Assembly: GCF_038446955.1 (NCBI RefSeq)
Contig: NZ_CP151803.1
Location: 4,030,001 to 4,094,000 of the forward strand
From: Pedobacter sp. FW305-3-2-15-E-R2A2
GTDB taxonomy: Bacteria; Bacteroidota; Bacteroidia; Sphingobacteriales; Sphingobacteriaceae
DNA: 64,000 bases
Direction: 5' to 3'
The notes below the pieces were generated by a model that saw only the letters and a list, made by a program, of their open reading frames with translations, was not told the origin of the DNA and ran no database searches. Position 1 is the stretch's first letter, and every line of letters starts with the position of its first letter. Position numbers and translations under genes: made by a program. Shown one piece after another: positions 1 to 8,288 of the stretch.

Positions 1-5
1 GAGTG

Positions 6-437
6 TTATTTTTCTTTTCCGTAATCAAAGTTTACCAACCACTGAATACCAAATCTATCCGTCAGCATTCCAAAGTATGCACCCCAGAAAGCTTTCTCCA
101 ATGGCATCACCACTTCACCACCTGCTACAAGTGCGTTGAAAATCTGATCAGACTCTGCTTCGCTATCCGTGCTAACGGAGATAGAGAAATTATTGCCCAC
201 ATTCAGTTTTTGCCCCATCGACTCTAAGGTGTCGGTCCCCATCAGTACATTTCCGTTTCCAATCGGTAAAGAAACGTGCATGATTTTATTTCCATCCTCA
301 GCAGACATCTTATCTCCCTCGGGCATATCTTTAAATCGTTGAATCACTTGAAATTCTCCGCCGAATACAGATTTGTAAAAATTAAATGCTTCTTCGGTCT
401 GTCCTTCAAAATTCAAATAAGGATTAATTGCTGCCAT
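6..437 (-). CDS. VOC family (PhnB-like glyoxalase fold) protein
   Basis: A 143-residue protein of the vicinal oxygen chelate superfamily, PhnB/3-demethylubiquinone-methyltransferase-like branch. It opens with INPYLNFEGQTEEAF and closes with AFWGAYFGMLTDRFGIQW, the usual first strand and last motif of this branch, which makes one betaalphabetabetabeta half after another. Substrate is unknown; many members are annotated only by fold. An in-frame TTG at 470 would add 11 residues, but a TAAATTTG promoter element at 468-475 would then overlap the start, so ATG 437 is preferred. It stands alone on the minus strand, divergent from hmp. Family assignment is firm, function is not. Confidence 0.85.
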   Translation of the reverse strand: MAAINPYLNFEGQTEEAFNFYKSVFGGEFQVIQRFKDMPEGDKMSAEDGNKIMHVSLPIGNGNVLMGTDTLESMGQKLNVGNNFSISVSTDSEAESDQIFNALVAGGEVVMPLEKAFWGAYFGMLTDRFGIQWLVNFDYGKEK

Positions 438-452
438 GTTTTGTCTTTTTTT

Positions 453-475
453 AGTTGTTTTACAACTCAAATTTA
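453..475 (-). promoter_or_regulatory. Promoter -7 element and adjoining palindrome of the VOC gene
   Basis: Read on the minus strand, TAAATTTG (475-468) fits the Bacteroidota -7 element TAnnTTTG. Directly downstream lies a perfect 6-bp inverted repeat, AGTTGT-TTT-ACAACT (plus-strand 453-467), about where transcription should begin and 16 bases before the ATG. This is operator geometry, but no regulator can be named. No clear -33 element is seen. Confidence 0.45.
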
Positions 476-594
476 TTCAATATATCCGCAACAAAAGAGG
501 CCGTATAAGACAATAAGAGGGGGGAATTCAGACAAACTACCACTCCCTTCCTATTATCTGAGAAATGTAATTTCCTAAGAAAAACCCATTTAAA

Positions 595-638
595 TTATTG
601 CGTCATTTTTAAAGTTGTATTTTTGATGCAACTTTAAA
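595..638 (+). promoter_or_regulatory. hmp promoter with NsrR-like operator
   Basis: A perfect 10-bp inverted repeat, TTTAAAGTTG (608-617) and CAACTTTAAA (629-638), brackets a -7 element TATTTTTG (618-625). The 23 bases at 612-634 have the 11-1-11 layout of NsrR sites: the left half AAGTTGTATTT matches the known half-site AAGATGYATTT at 10 of 11 positions, the right half reads AAGTTGCATCA on the other strand. A site lying over the -7 element would repress hmp when occupied. The Rrf2 regulator with NsrR cysteines is encoded directly after hmp. The -33 region (TTATT, 595-599) is poor. Confidence 0.65.
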
Positions 639-646
639 TACACACT

Positions 647-1855
647 ATGCTTAGTACATCAGAAATTGGCTTAATTAAAGCCACAGTCCCAATTTTAAGA
701 GAACATGGAGTATTGCTAACCCAACATTTCTATAAAAGGATGTTCAGTCATAATCCTGAACTTCAACATGTTTTTAACATGGGAAACCAAAAAAACGGCA
801 GCCAGCAAACCGCATTGGCACTCGCTGTTCTTGCCTATGCGGAACACATTGAAAACCCGTCTGTACTGCTCCCCGTTCTTCAAAGAATAGGCGATAAACA
901 TACCAGTCTGCAGATCAGTGCAGCTCAATACGACATTGTTGGCAAGCACCTCCTCGCCTCCATCGCTGAAGTCCTTGGCGCAGCAGCAACAGAAGAACTG
1001 ATCACCGCATGGGCAAAAGCATACGGCCAGCTGGCAGACCTCATGATCAATCTCGAAAAATCGATATACCTGCAGAAAGCGGCCGTTAAGGGGGCCTGGA
1101 CGGGCTGGAGAAAGTTCATTATTGATCAGAAAACACCTGAATCAGATGAGATCACCTCTTTTTACCTGCGCCCGGAAGATGGACTGGAAGTTGCCATGCA
1201 CCAACCCGGTCAATACCTGAGCGTTAAGGTCTTTATCCCCGCATCAGGCATTTATCAGCCGAGACAATACAGCATCTCTTCTGCACCTGATGGGCATTAT
1301 TACCGCATTTCTGTAAAGAAAGAACTGGGCACTGCCGACAAAGAAGATGGCACAGTATCCAATTACCTGCACAATGTACTTCAGGAAGGAGATGTATTGG
1401 AAGCAAGTACTCCTGCCGGTGATTTCGTCCTGAACACCACTCAGCGCTCTCCTCTTGTACTTTTAAGCGGCGGTGTAGGTCAAACTCCTTTTGTATCTAT
1501 TATGGACTTCCTGAGCCGCGCAGATCAGCAACGCCAGGTTAGATGGGCACATGCCTGCAGGTCTGAAAACGTACATGCCTTTCGCGATCAGGTAAAAACC
1601 TGGGATGCCGAACACGATTGGTTTGAACATGTTGTATTCTATGAAAACGCTCAGAAAGAAGATAAGAACACACGATCGGGACGAATGGATGTCACTGAAA
1701 TCAGCGAAATGCTCCTGATACCGGAAGCAGATTATTATCTTTGCGGCCCTAAGCCCTTTATAGAAAAAACGATTGCTGATCTTTCCGCTTTAGGAGTAAA
1801 TCGCAAAAAGCTGTTTTTTGAAGAGTTTGGTCCACAAACCATTCAAATGAATTAA
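647..1855 (+). CDS. hmp: Flavohemoprotein, nitric oxide dioxygenase
   Basis: A 402-residue flavohemoglobin that oxidises NO to nitrate using O2 and NAD(P)H in the cytoplasm. The globin domain (about 1-140) keeps the haem-pocket residues Tyr29, Gln53, the proximal His85 (in DKHTS), Tyr95 and Glu137. The FAD domain follows, with RQYSIS as flavin-binding motif, then the NAD domain with LLSGGVGQTP and a C-terminal FEEFGP. Length and domain order match the E. coli enzyme. The Rrf2/NsrR-type repressor starts 10 bases downstream, so the two are probably co-transcribed and autoregulated through the palindrome over the promoter. Confidence 0.96.
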   Translation: MLSTSEIGLIKATVPILREHGVLLTQHFYKRMFSHNPELQHVFNMGNQKNGSQQTALALAVLAYAEHIENPSVLLPVLQRIGDKHTSLQISAAQYDIVGKHLLASIAEVLGAAATEELITAWAKAYGQLADLMINLEKSIYLQKAAVKGAWTGWRKFIIDQKTPESDEITSFYLRPEDGLEVAMHQPGQYLSVKVFIPASGIYQPRQYSISSAPDGHYYRISVKKELGTADKEDGTVSNYLHNVLQEGDVLEASTPAGDFVLNTTQRSPLVLLSGGVGQTPFVSIMDFLSRADQQRQVRWAHACRSENVHAFRDQVKTWDAEHDWFEHVVFYENAQKEDKNTRSGRMDVTEISEMLLIPEADYYLCGPKPFIEKTIADLSALGVNRKKLFFEEFGPQTIQMN

Positions 1856-1865
1856 CCACATATCA

Positions 1866-2318
1866 ATGAAACTGAATCAATTTACAGATTACGGATTGAG
1901 AATTCTGATGTACATGAGCCGTAAGCCGGAACACCTTCCTGCCACGACCATTACAGAACTCGCCGACCGCTTCGGAATCTCAAGAAACCATCTCGTTAAA
2001 GTGGTTCAGTTTCTTTCTAATCAGCAAATTATAGCTGCACAAAGAGGCAGAGGCGGGGGCTTACGCCTGTTCGCAGCTCCTGAAACTTACAGGATCGGTA
2101 AACTGGTCCGGTTGCTGGAACAGGATGAAGACCTGATCAATTGTCAGAACCCACTTTGTATTCTTGCCGGCGACTGCGGACTTAAAAATATACTTGATGG
2201 AGGAATGGAGGCATTATACCTCTATCTGGACAGGTATACCCTGGACGACATCAGCAAACCTGCAGTCAGTAAGACCCTGCAATCCCTGTTTTCTGATCTC
2301 CCTGATCAAAAAATTTAA
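1866..2318 (+). CDS. nsrR: Rrf2-family NO-responsive repressor, NsrR type
   Basis: A 150-residue Rrf2 regulator: N-terminal winged helix (MKLNQFTDYGLRIL, then SRNHLVKVV as recognition helix and RGRGGGLRL as wing), followed by a dimerisation helix. Three cysteines, C93, C98 and C104, sit in the spacing CX4CX5C, which is the spacing of the iron-sulfur ligands C91, C96 and C102 of E. coli NsrR. NO attack on the cluster releases DNA. Its place 10 bases after hmp, and the NsrR-like palindrome in front of hmp, point to NsrR rather than IscR or CymR. It could still control other NO-detoxification genes outside the window. Confidence 0.9.
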   Translation: MKLNQFTDYGLRILMYMSRKPEHLPATTITELADRFGISRNHLVKVVQFLSNQQIIAAQRGRGGGLRLFAAPETYRIGKLVRLLEQDEDLINCQNPLCILAGDCGLKNILDGGMEALYLYLDRYTLDDISKPAVSKTLQSLFSDLPDQKI

Positions 2319-2398
2319 TGCTATTCTTCTATCATTTTTAGCAGAATAGTTGAAAAAATAATTCTTTCTAAATACATTTAACATTCTAACAATTACGA

Positions 2399-2899
2399 AT
2401 GCTTCATATTTACAACGCAACTTCCAGCGATTTTCCCATCATTCAGGAGATCGCCTATGTAACATGGCCGGATACTTTCGGTGCCATTTTATCCAAAGAA
2501 CAGATCAGTTACATGCTCGAAATGATGTACAGTACGGCATCACTAACGGAGCAAACCTCTAAAAAAGGACACCAATTCCTTCTTGTGAAAGACGAAACAA
2601 AGCATTTAGGTTACGCCTCTTACGAATTAAATTACAAAGGTTTATCAAAAACAAAAATCCATAAAATCTATATCCTTCCTGAAGCTCAGGGCAAAGGTGT
2701 AGGCAAATTACTGATGAACAGCATCACAGCCATTGCCAAAGAAAATCAGGATACCATTTTATCCTTAAATGTGAACCGGGACAATTCTGCTTTTGATTTC
2801 TATAAAAACATAGGCTTTGAAAAAGTTGGAGAAGAAAACATAGATATCGGAGATGGTTTCCTGATGGAAGATTTTATAATGGACAAAAAACTAGTTTAA
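2399..2899 (+). CDS. GNAT N-acetyltransferase, PaiA-like
   Basis: A 166-residue GNAT acetyltransferase. The acetyl-CoA pyrophosphate loop is in IYILPEAQGKGVGKLL (motif A, Q-G-K-G-x-G), and the C-terminal half has the family pattern NVNRDNSAFDFYKNIGF. The N-terminus (aromatic DTF segment) and the C-terminal D-FIM-K-L ending resemble the Bacillus polyamine acetyltransferase PaiA, so a small amine is a plausible substrate; this is inference. It lies 80 bases after nsrR and 12 bases before the helicase gene, with which it may be co-transcribed. Confidence 0.85.
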   Translation: MLHIYNATSSDFPIIQEIAYVTWPDTFGAILSKEQISYMLEMMYSTASLTEQTSKKGHQFLLVKDETKHLGYASYELNYKGLSKTKIHKIYILPEAQGKGVGKLLMNSITAIAKENQDTILSLNVNRDNSAFDFYKNIGFEKVGEENIDIGDGFLMEDFIMDKKLV

Positions 2900-2911
2900 C
2901 CCCGATACCTG

Positions 2912-4816
2912 TTGGAATATTTCAAAAAGCTCCTTGACTTACTAAAAATAGAGCGCGAAGAAGACTTAAGGTCTTACCTAAAATTAACCGAATCGTCTTC
3001 TGTCGCAGAGCGACGGGCCAATGGACTTTCCTGGTATCCAGTTGCCATCAGAGGCTCCGAGATGAGTCGTGGCGACTATTTAACGGTAGAAATAGAACGT
3101 ACTACCCACCAGGAACTCTCCCATCAGCTTCGTTTTGGCGCTTCGGCGGTATTGTTCTCTAACCACGATGCAAAAGACCGTGTAGAAGGAACCATCACCC
3201 ACCAAAGCGGTAATAAGCTTAAAATTACGTTAAAAACAGATGAGTTGCCAGACTGGACACGTGATGGTAAGCTGGGAATCGACGTCTTGTTTGACAACAA
3301 CAGTTACGATGAGATGCAGGCGGCCTTAAAACAGGCAGCCATTTCAATGGACAGTACTGAGGATCAGCGATTGGTAAAAATCCTGACGGGTGTAAGCAGC
3401 CCTACCTTTTCTAATCAGATCCCTCATTATGCCATCCCCTTACTAAATGAAGTACAACAGCAGGCGGTAGATAAAATCCTTTCCGCACAGGAGCTGGCCA
3501 TTGTCCATGGCCCTCCGGGAACGGGAAAAACAACCACCCTGGTACAAGCCATCAAAGCATTGATCAAGCAGGATCACCAGCAAATTCTGGTGGTTGCACC
3601 CAGCAATACGGCTGTCGACCTGCTGACCGAAAAACTGGATGAACAAGGTTTAAATGTACTTCGGGTAGGAAATCCGGCCAGGGTATCAGAGAAATTGCTC
3701 TCCCTCACCCTCGATGGCAGGATGGCTGAGCATCCGAGCATGAAACAAGCGCGTGCATTTAAGAAACAGGCCAATGAATTCAAAAACATGGCCCATAAGT
3801 ATAAGCGGAATTTTGGAAGGGCAGAAAAAGAACAGCGCAAAGCCCTTTTTGATGAAGCACATAAGATCATGAAGGAAGTCGGCAATACAGAGCAGTACAT
3901 CATCGATGATCTGTTAAGCAAAGCTCAGGTAGTTACCGCGACTCTGGTTGGAGCCAACCACTATACCATCAGAGGTCTTAAATTTCATACGGTCGTGATT
4001 GATGAAGCCGGACAAGCCCTTGAACCCGCTTGCTGGATCCCCATCCTGAAAGCAAAAAAAGTAATATTTGCCGGTGATCATTGCCAGCTCTCCCCAACCA
4101 TAAAATCCAACGAGGCGGCAAAAAGCGGATTAAGTACTACATTACTTGAAAAATCAGTAACAGCTCACCCTGAATCAGTTATTCTACTAGAAGAACAGTA
4201 CCGAATGCACGAAACCATTATGGGTTATTCGTCAAAGGTCTTTTATGAAAACAAATTAAAAGCACATCAGTCGGTAGCCAATCACAGGTTGTTTGCGGAT
4301 GACATGCCCCTTGCTTTTGTAGATACTGCAGGCTGTGGATTTGAGGAAAAATCAGAAGGAACCAGCACCACCAATCCGGAGGAAGCTGCTTTCCTGTTCA
4401 AGCACCTGACACAAATGGTGGAACAACTGAGCGCCCATTACACGGTCGAAGAATTCCCAAGTATTGCCGTGATCTCGCCTTATAAACAGCAGATCTTCCT
4501 GATGAAAGAACTCCTGCAACACTCGCCCCTGCTGAAAGCTTATGGAGACAAGATCTCCGTGAATACCATCGATAGTTTTCAGGGACAGGAACGGGACCTG
4601 GTTTATATCAGCATGACAAGGAGCAATAATGAAGGAACCATTGGCTTCCTTTCCGACACGCGCAGGATGAATGTGGCCATGACCAGAGCAAGAAAGAAAC
4701 TGGTCGTAATCGGTGATAGTGCCACACTTTCAAGATTGCCTTTTTACAGTGATTTCATTGGCTACGCAGAAACACATAACGCTTACCAAAGTGCCTGGGA
4801 GTTTGCAGATATTTAG
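2912..4816 (+). CDS. SF1B helicase, IGHMBP2/Upf1-like
   Basis: A 634-residue superfamily 1 helicase of the DNA2/NAM7/IGHMBP2 group. In order: an N-terminal beta-barrel region (about 30-130), Walker A GPPGTGKT (200-207), Walker B DEAG (364-367), motif III GDHCQLSP (388-395), motif IV QYRMH (429-433), motif V DSFQGQERD (554-562) and motif VI RRMNVAMTRAR (584-594). All motifs are intact. It should unwind DNA or RNA-DNA with 5'-3' polarity. The start must be TTG at 2912: the next ATG lies about 50 codons inside the conserved N-terminus. A perfect inverted repeat (GTTTGCAG, 4801-4808; CTGCAAAC, 4818-4825) spans the stop codon. Confidence 0.92.
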   Translation: MEYFKKLLDLLKIEREEDLRSYLKLTESSSVAERRANGLSWYPVAIRGSEMSRGDYLTVEIERTTHQELSHQLRFGASAVLFSNHDAKDRVEGTITHQSGNKLKITLKTDELPDWTRDGKLGIDVLFDNNSYDEMQAALKQAAISMDSTEDQRLVKILTGVSSPTFSNQIPHYAIPLLNEVQQQAVDKILSAQELAIVHGPPGTGKTTTLVQAIKALIKQDHQQILVVAPSNTAVDLLTEKLDEQGLNVLRVGNPARVSEKLLSLTLDGRMAEHPSMKQARAFKKQANEFKNMAHKYKRNFGRAEKEQRKALFDEAHKIMKEVGNTEQYIIDDLLSKAQVVTATLVGANHYTIRGLKFHTVVIDEAGQALEPACWIPILKAKKVIFAGDHCQLSPTIKSNEAAKSGLSTTLLEKSVTAHPESVILLEEQYRMHETIMGYSSKVFYENKLKAHQSVANHRLFADDMPLAFVDTAGCGFEEKSEGTSTTNPEEAAFLFKHLTQMVEQLSAHYTVEEFPSIAVISPYKQQIFLMKELLQHSPLLKAYGDKISVNTIDSFQGQERDLVYISMTRSNNEGTIGFLSDTRRMNVAMTRARKKLVVIGDSATLSRLPFYSDFIGYAETHNAYQSAWEFADI

Positions 4817-4850
4817 TCTGCAAACTCATGGAATGAACATTCCATTTTAT
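4801..4850 (+). terminator. Hairpins at the helicase 3' end
   Basis: Two inverted repeats follow each other between the converging helicase and DUF2141 genes: GTTTGCAG/CTGCAAAC (4801-4825, 9-base loop that contains the stop codon) and TGGAATG/CATTCCA (4829-4844), the second followed by TTTT. Neither is a classical GC-rich terminator, so this is a weak call. Confidence 0.3.
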
Positions 4851-4900
4851 CAATATGAGTATTTTAAATACAAAGCATACAGATAGTTAACATATAAAGC

Positions 4901-5350
4901 CTAATATATAAGTTTAACACTAATTTCAGTTTCGTTTTCCAGCTTAAATTTCGTGTCGTCAAACTTAGGAGCTGATAAAGATGGCTTAAAATTCTGTGAA
5001 AAGCCATAGCCTTCCTTTGGAATTCCGATCAAATTCGTATTGCATTTGCCGTCGGAATTTTCATCATGGTAAAGCGCAACCGCATACACTCCTACCGGAA
5101 GATTTTTAAAAATAAAGGTTTCAGAATTTGACTTAACGTTTCTGATCTGGGATTTGTATTCCTGCCCCTTCTTTATAAATTTATCTTTACTATTATACAG
5201 ACTGACCTGTATCTTCCCTTCAATTTTATCAATGTTTGGAATCGTTATTTTCAACTGCCCTTGTTGTGCGTAACCTTTTTGAAGGCCGAAAAAAAGGGCC
5301 AGTACCAAGATGTATCTCATCATAATTCTTTTAGGTGTTTTAGAACTCAT
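4901..5350 (-). CDS. DUF2141 secreted protein
   Basis: About 149 residues with a signal peptide ending in GYAQ, followed by a DUF2141 domain: ITIPNIDKIEGKIQVSLY, then a central VGVYAVALYHDENSDGK, a loop of the kind that binds calcium in related repeats, and a final beta-strand region GYGFSQNF. The family is widespread in Bacteroidota, exported and uncharacterised. The start is uncertain: ATG 5350 (MSSKTPKRI...) or ATG 5323 (MMRYIL...) both leave a workable signal peptide. The first is chosen because the secreted protein that starts at 60997 begins with nearly the same residues and bases. The TTG-type extension to 5386 is unlikely. Confidence 0.85.
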   Translation of the reverse strand: MSSKTPKRIMMRYILVLALFFGLQKGYAQQGQLKITIPNIDKIEGKIQVSLYNSKDKFIKKGQEYKSQIRNVKSNSETFIFKNLPVGVYAVALYHDENSDGKCNTNLIGIPKEGYGFSQNFKPSLSAPKFDDTKFKLENETEISVKLIY

Positions 5351-5426
5351 TAAAGAAGCGTGAAGCCGTCTTTTTGTCTTTTGCAAGATAACGCCGCAGG
5401 GTTCAGATTATTTCAGCAGATGTCTT

Positions 5427-5576
5427 TTAATTGGCTTTCTGAACAATCTGGCAAAGCTCTTCTTAATAAAATTCTCTTTCTATTTCCCATGCGCTGATTT
5501 CCCCTCTCCCCTTCATCAAGTATTCATTAGCCCAAAAACACAGATTGCTCTTTTTTGCGCAAATATTTTCGCCTGG
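5427..5576 (-). pseudogene. Possible coding remnant, unrecognised
   Basis: The 347 bases between DUF2141 and the tRNA contain no complete gene. On the minus strand an open stretch between stops (5576-5466) translates to a protein-like tail including FWANEYLMKGRGE and ISAWEIEREFY, ends in TAA (5463-5465), and the same frame continues open for 11 more codons to 5427. A one-base shift in the middle gives another open tail rich in Lys and Arg. This looks like the decayed 3' end of a gene, but I cannot name the family and chance remains possible. Confidence 0.2.
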
Positions 5577-5676
5577 TTAAGTTTTTCGGAAAAGGCTGAT
5601 TATTAAGGCAATTCAGCGTCAGCATTTAAAGATGTGGAAGTCTACAGAAATTTAATCTATTTTTTTTTCAAAATTA

Positions 5677-5709
5677 TTAGCAACTTAATATAAATTTTCT
5701 ACCTTTGCA
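5677..5709 (+). promoter_or_regulatory. Promoter of tRNA-Lys
   Basis: TTAGC (5677-5681), 18 bases of spacer, then TACCTTTGCA (5700-5709). The second block is the Bacteroidota -7 element TAnnTTTG. The mature tRNA begins 25 bases after it. The same TTAGC-N18/19-TAnnTTTG layout recurs at 15536 and, on the minus strand, at 14716. Confidence 0.7.
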
Positions 5710-5733
5710 CTCCCGAAACAAGGGAACATAAAT

Positions 5734-5809
5734 GATTCCGTAGCTCAGCTGGTAGAGCATTACACTTTTAATGTAGTGGTCCTGGGTTCGAATCCCAGCG
5801 GGATCACCA
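5734..5809 (+). tRNA. tRNA-Lys (anticodon TTT)
   Basis: A complete cloverleaf. Acceptor arms GATTCCG (5734-5740) and CGGGATC (5799-5805) pair over seven positions with one G-T; the D arm is GCTC-AGCTGGTAGA-GC; the anticodon stem TTACA/TGTAG holds the loop CTTTTAA with anticodon TTT at 5767-5769; the T arm carries GGTTCGAATCC. The 3' CCA (5807-5809) is encoded. A stem-loop terminator follows at 5832. Confidence 0.97.
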
Positions 5810-5831
5810 GATTCATCATCAAAACGTATAA

Positions 5832-5869
5832 AAACCTGCAAACATAATGTTTGCAGGTTTTTTGTTTTT
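5832..5869 (+). terminator. Rho-independent terminator of tRNA-Lys
   Basis: A perfect 12-bp stem, AAACCTGCAAAC (5832-5843) and GTTTGCAGGTTT (5849-5860), with a 5-base loop, followed by TTTGTTTTT. It ends the tRNA transcript. The 227 bases from here to the next start (6097) hold only a small hairpin (GAAAGC-GCTA-GCTTTC, 5987-6002) and no recognisable promoter. Confidence 0.85.
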
Positions 5870-6096
5870 ACGGCAGACCGCAAAAAATTACCTATAAATT
5901 TAACTATCTGTTATTGATAAAGTTAAAAATCTGGACAACTTTACACAATTAAACTGACTGATAACTTCTCATCAAGTACGCCAAAGGAAAGCGCTAGCTT
6001 TCTAAAATGTAAATCTTATCAAAGATATAATTTTCTCGACGCTATAGATTGTTTTAAGATAATGATTTATATCTTTATGATATTGGTTAACTTTTA

Positions 6097-7383
6097 ATGA
6101 TGAAAAAAATTCTACTGGCTTTGATAATTTGCGTTATATTGATTCTAATAACCAACATGGTCATTTACCAAGACGTCCCCGAATTAACAAGAAAAAAACA
6201 TCTTTCTGAAATTGAGCGCTACAAGTCGAATATTAAAAGTCTGTCCATGGACGAAGCTAATGACAATGACTTAAAAATTTTCGACACCATCCTTCTGGGA
6301 AATAAGGTTTTGATGTTAGGAGAAAATACTCATTACGATGGCCAAACCTTAAAGGCAAAAAGTAGACTTATTAAATATTTACATGAAAATCATGGTTATA
6401 ATATTGTTTTATATGAAGCAGGGCAATACGATACCTGGATAATGAATGAGGAAATGAATAAACATAACAAGTCAAAAATCGCGACTGATTCAGTTGGTGG
6501 ACTTGGGTTGTTTTATTTTTGGTGGGCAAATAAGGAGACACAGCCTCTTTTCAGGTACTATCTAAAAACAAAATTATCATCGTCACCTATCGAAATAGGT
6601 GGATTTGATATCCAGTTTTCAGGAGGCCTTTTGGAGGATAAACGGACAAGTCTACTAAAACATTTTTTTGAAAAAAATAAAATAAGCATTGAAAAATATC
6701 CGCTCTTCAATAAATATAAAGACAACCTTAATTTCTTGTTAGACAACGCTTATGTAAACAAAACACTGAATGCTCAACAGAAAACAGAATTTCTTGAAGA
6801 GATCAGTAGATTGGAGCAGGCAGTATTAAAGCTCGAACCGACTAAAGAAAATACCATCTATGCCAGATATCTTAATGATGTAAGAAATAATTACCACAAA
6901 TCATGGGAATATGAGCCGGGTACATGGCAGAGCATGAATTATAGGGATTCGCTGATGGCCAGAAATCTTATTTATCAGATTGATTCCGTTTATAAAGATC
7001 AAAAAATAATTGTGTGGTGTGCCAATATCCATACATTTTCAAGCAGACATAATAAAGACTTTCTACCATTGGGTGCCTATATCAAAAAGAAATATGGAAT
7101 AGCATCTTATATGCTTAATTTTTCATCTTATGCGCGACTTTATGCTGAAGACAAAATTGTTAATAAGCCGGGAAAGCTCGCGATAGAGAATGATTTTCAC
7201 CATACAAAATCTCCCTATTTTTTTATTGACTTTAAAAAGATACCTGCAAATTCGTTTTTGAAAAACCATTTCGTCTCCACTATTAATCAGGGAATGGACC
7301 AAAAAAAACAATGGAGTAAATTCACCGACGGAATCTTCTATATTGATATAAATAAAAATCCCTCTTATCCAGAAAAAAAATGA
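6097..7383 (+). CDS. Erythromycin esterase-like protein, membrane-anchored
   Basis: A 428-residue member of the erythromycin esterase (Ere) family, which hydrolyses macrolide lactones in its best-known members but has many uncharacterised ones. It begins with one transmembrane or uncleaved signal segment (about 4-24). The family motif GENTH is at 75-79 (His79, the proposed catalytic base), Glu107 is in LYEAG, GFD is at 169-171, RDSLMARN at 283-290, and WCANIH (307-312) replaces the usual WGHNxH, so Gly-His is lost while Asn310 and His312 remain. The next gene overlaps its stop by 4 bases (ATGA). The region is clearly more AT-rich than its surroundings. Confidence 0.85.
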   Translation: MMKKILLALIICVILILITNMVIYQDVPELTRKKHLSEIERYKSNIKSLSMDEANDNDLKIFDTILLGNKVLMLGENTHYDGQTLKAKSRLIKYLHENHGYNIVLYEAGQYDTWIMNEEMNKHNKSKIATDSVGGLGLFYFWWANKETQPLFRYYLKTKLSSSPIEIGGFDIQFSGGLLEDKRTSLLKHFFEKNKISIEKYPLFNKYKDNLNFLLDNAYVNKTLNAQQKTEFLEEISRLEQAVLKLEPTKENTIYARYLNDVRNNYHKSWEYEPGTWQSMNYRDSLMARNLIYQIDSVYKDQKIIVWCANIHTFSSRHNKDFLPLGAYIKKKYGIASYMLNFSSYARLYAEDKIVNKPGKLAIENDFHHTKSPYFFIDFKKIPANSFLKNHFVSTINQGMDQKKQWSKFTDGIFYIDINKNPSYPEKK

Positions 7384-8288
7384 TTGAGAGTATAACTACG
7401 AAAAACCTATGTTTTCAAATTGGTTCTAAAACCATTTTGAATAACATCAACCTGAATGTCCCAAAAGGCAGTATTTACGGCTACTTGGGAAGAAATGGAG
7501 CGGGAAAATCAACTACAATTAAACTTCTTCTAGGGCTTTTGGAAGATAAGAATGATAATATTTTTGTCCAGGGTAAAAGTTTAAAACAAAATATTACACA
7601 GATTCATGCGATTACCGGAAACCTTATTGAATCCCCTTGTTTTTATAATAAACTGACTGTATTTGAGAATTTAAAATACCTGGACATTATCCATAAAAAA
7701 GGAACAAAGAGGATTGAGGAAGTTCTGGAAATGGTTGATCTCCATGAACAGAAAAAGAAGAAAGCCAGTAAATTGTCTATGGGAATGAAGCAAAGATTAG
7801 GAATTGCTATGGCCATATTTCACGATCCCCAACTGCTCGTTCTTGATGAACCATTGAATGGACTTGATCCACAAGGCATTTTTGAAATGAGAAAGCTGTT
7901 CCAAAATCTCAATGAACAGGGGAAAACTATCTTCCTTTCAAGCCATATTTTAAGTGAACTAGAGAAAGTAGCAACACACATAGGGATCATTGAAAAGGGA
8001 GAAATGATATTCCAGGGAACTAAAAACGACCTTTTAGGGCAGGTGGAAAGGTATGTTAGCTTAAAGGTTAATGATGCGGAAACTGCAATCACTATATTAT
8101 CGACTTTAGGTTTTTCAATTCAAAATAAGGGAAATAATAAAATCTCAGTTAAGATAAACGATGATCAACAATTCAACTCACTTCTAAAAAGTCTAGTCCA
8201 TAATGGGATTGAAATCTACGAAATTGAAGCCCAAAACACTAATCTGGAACAGATATTCATCAATTTAATTTCTCAAACAAATGACTAA
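7380..8288 (+). CDS. ABC transporter ATP-binding protein (BcrA/lantibiotic-immunity type)
   Basis: A 302-residue cytoplasmic ATPase of the bacitracin/lantibiotic-immunity class. Walker A GRNGAGKST at 37-45, signature LSMGMKQRL at 132-140, Walker B LLVLDEP at 152-158, H-loop in SSHIL, and the C-terminal extension of about 90 residues that is normal in this class. Its ATG lies inside the stop of the Ere-like gene and its end overlaps the permease start by 8 bases, so the three are translationally coupled. The likely role is to export a compound from the membrane, giving self-protection or resistance. Confidence 0.9.
   Translation: MIESITTKNLCFQIGSKTILNNINLNVPKGSIYGYLGRNGAGKSTTIKLLLGLLEDKNDNIFVQGKSLKQNITQIHAITGNLIESPCFYNKLTVFENLKYLDIIHKKGTKRIEEVLEMVDLHEQKKKKASKLSMGMKQRLGIAMAIFHDPQLLVLDEPLNGLDPQGIFEMRKLFQNLNEQGKTIFLSSHILSELEKVATHIGIIEKGEMIFQGTKNDLLGQVERYVSLKVNDAETAITILSTLGFSIQNKGNNKISVKINDDQQFNSLLKSLVHNGIEIYEIEAQNTNLEQIFINLISQTND

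Noticed and set aside
5677..5883. 68-codon minus-strand frame over the tRNA
   Set aside because: It is the antisense translation of tRNA-Lys and its terminator (GIRTQDHYIK type), a well-known false protein.
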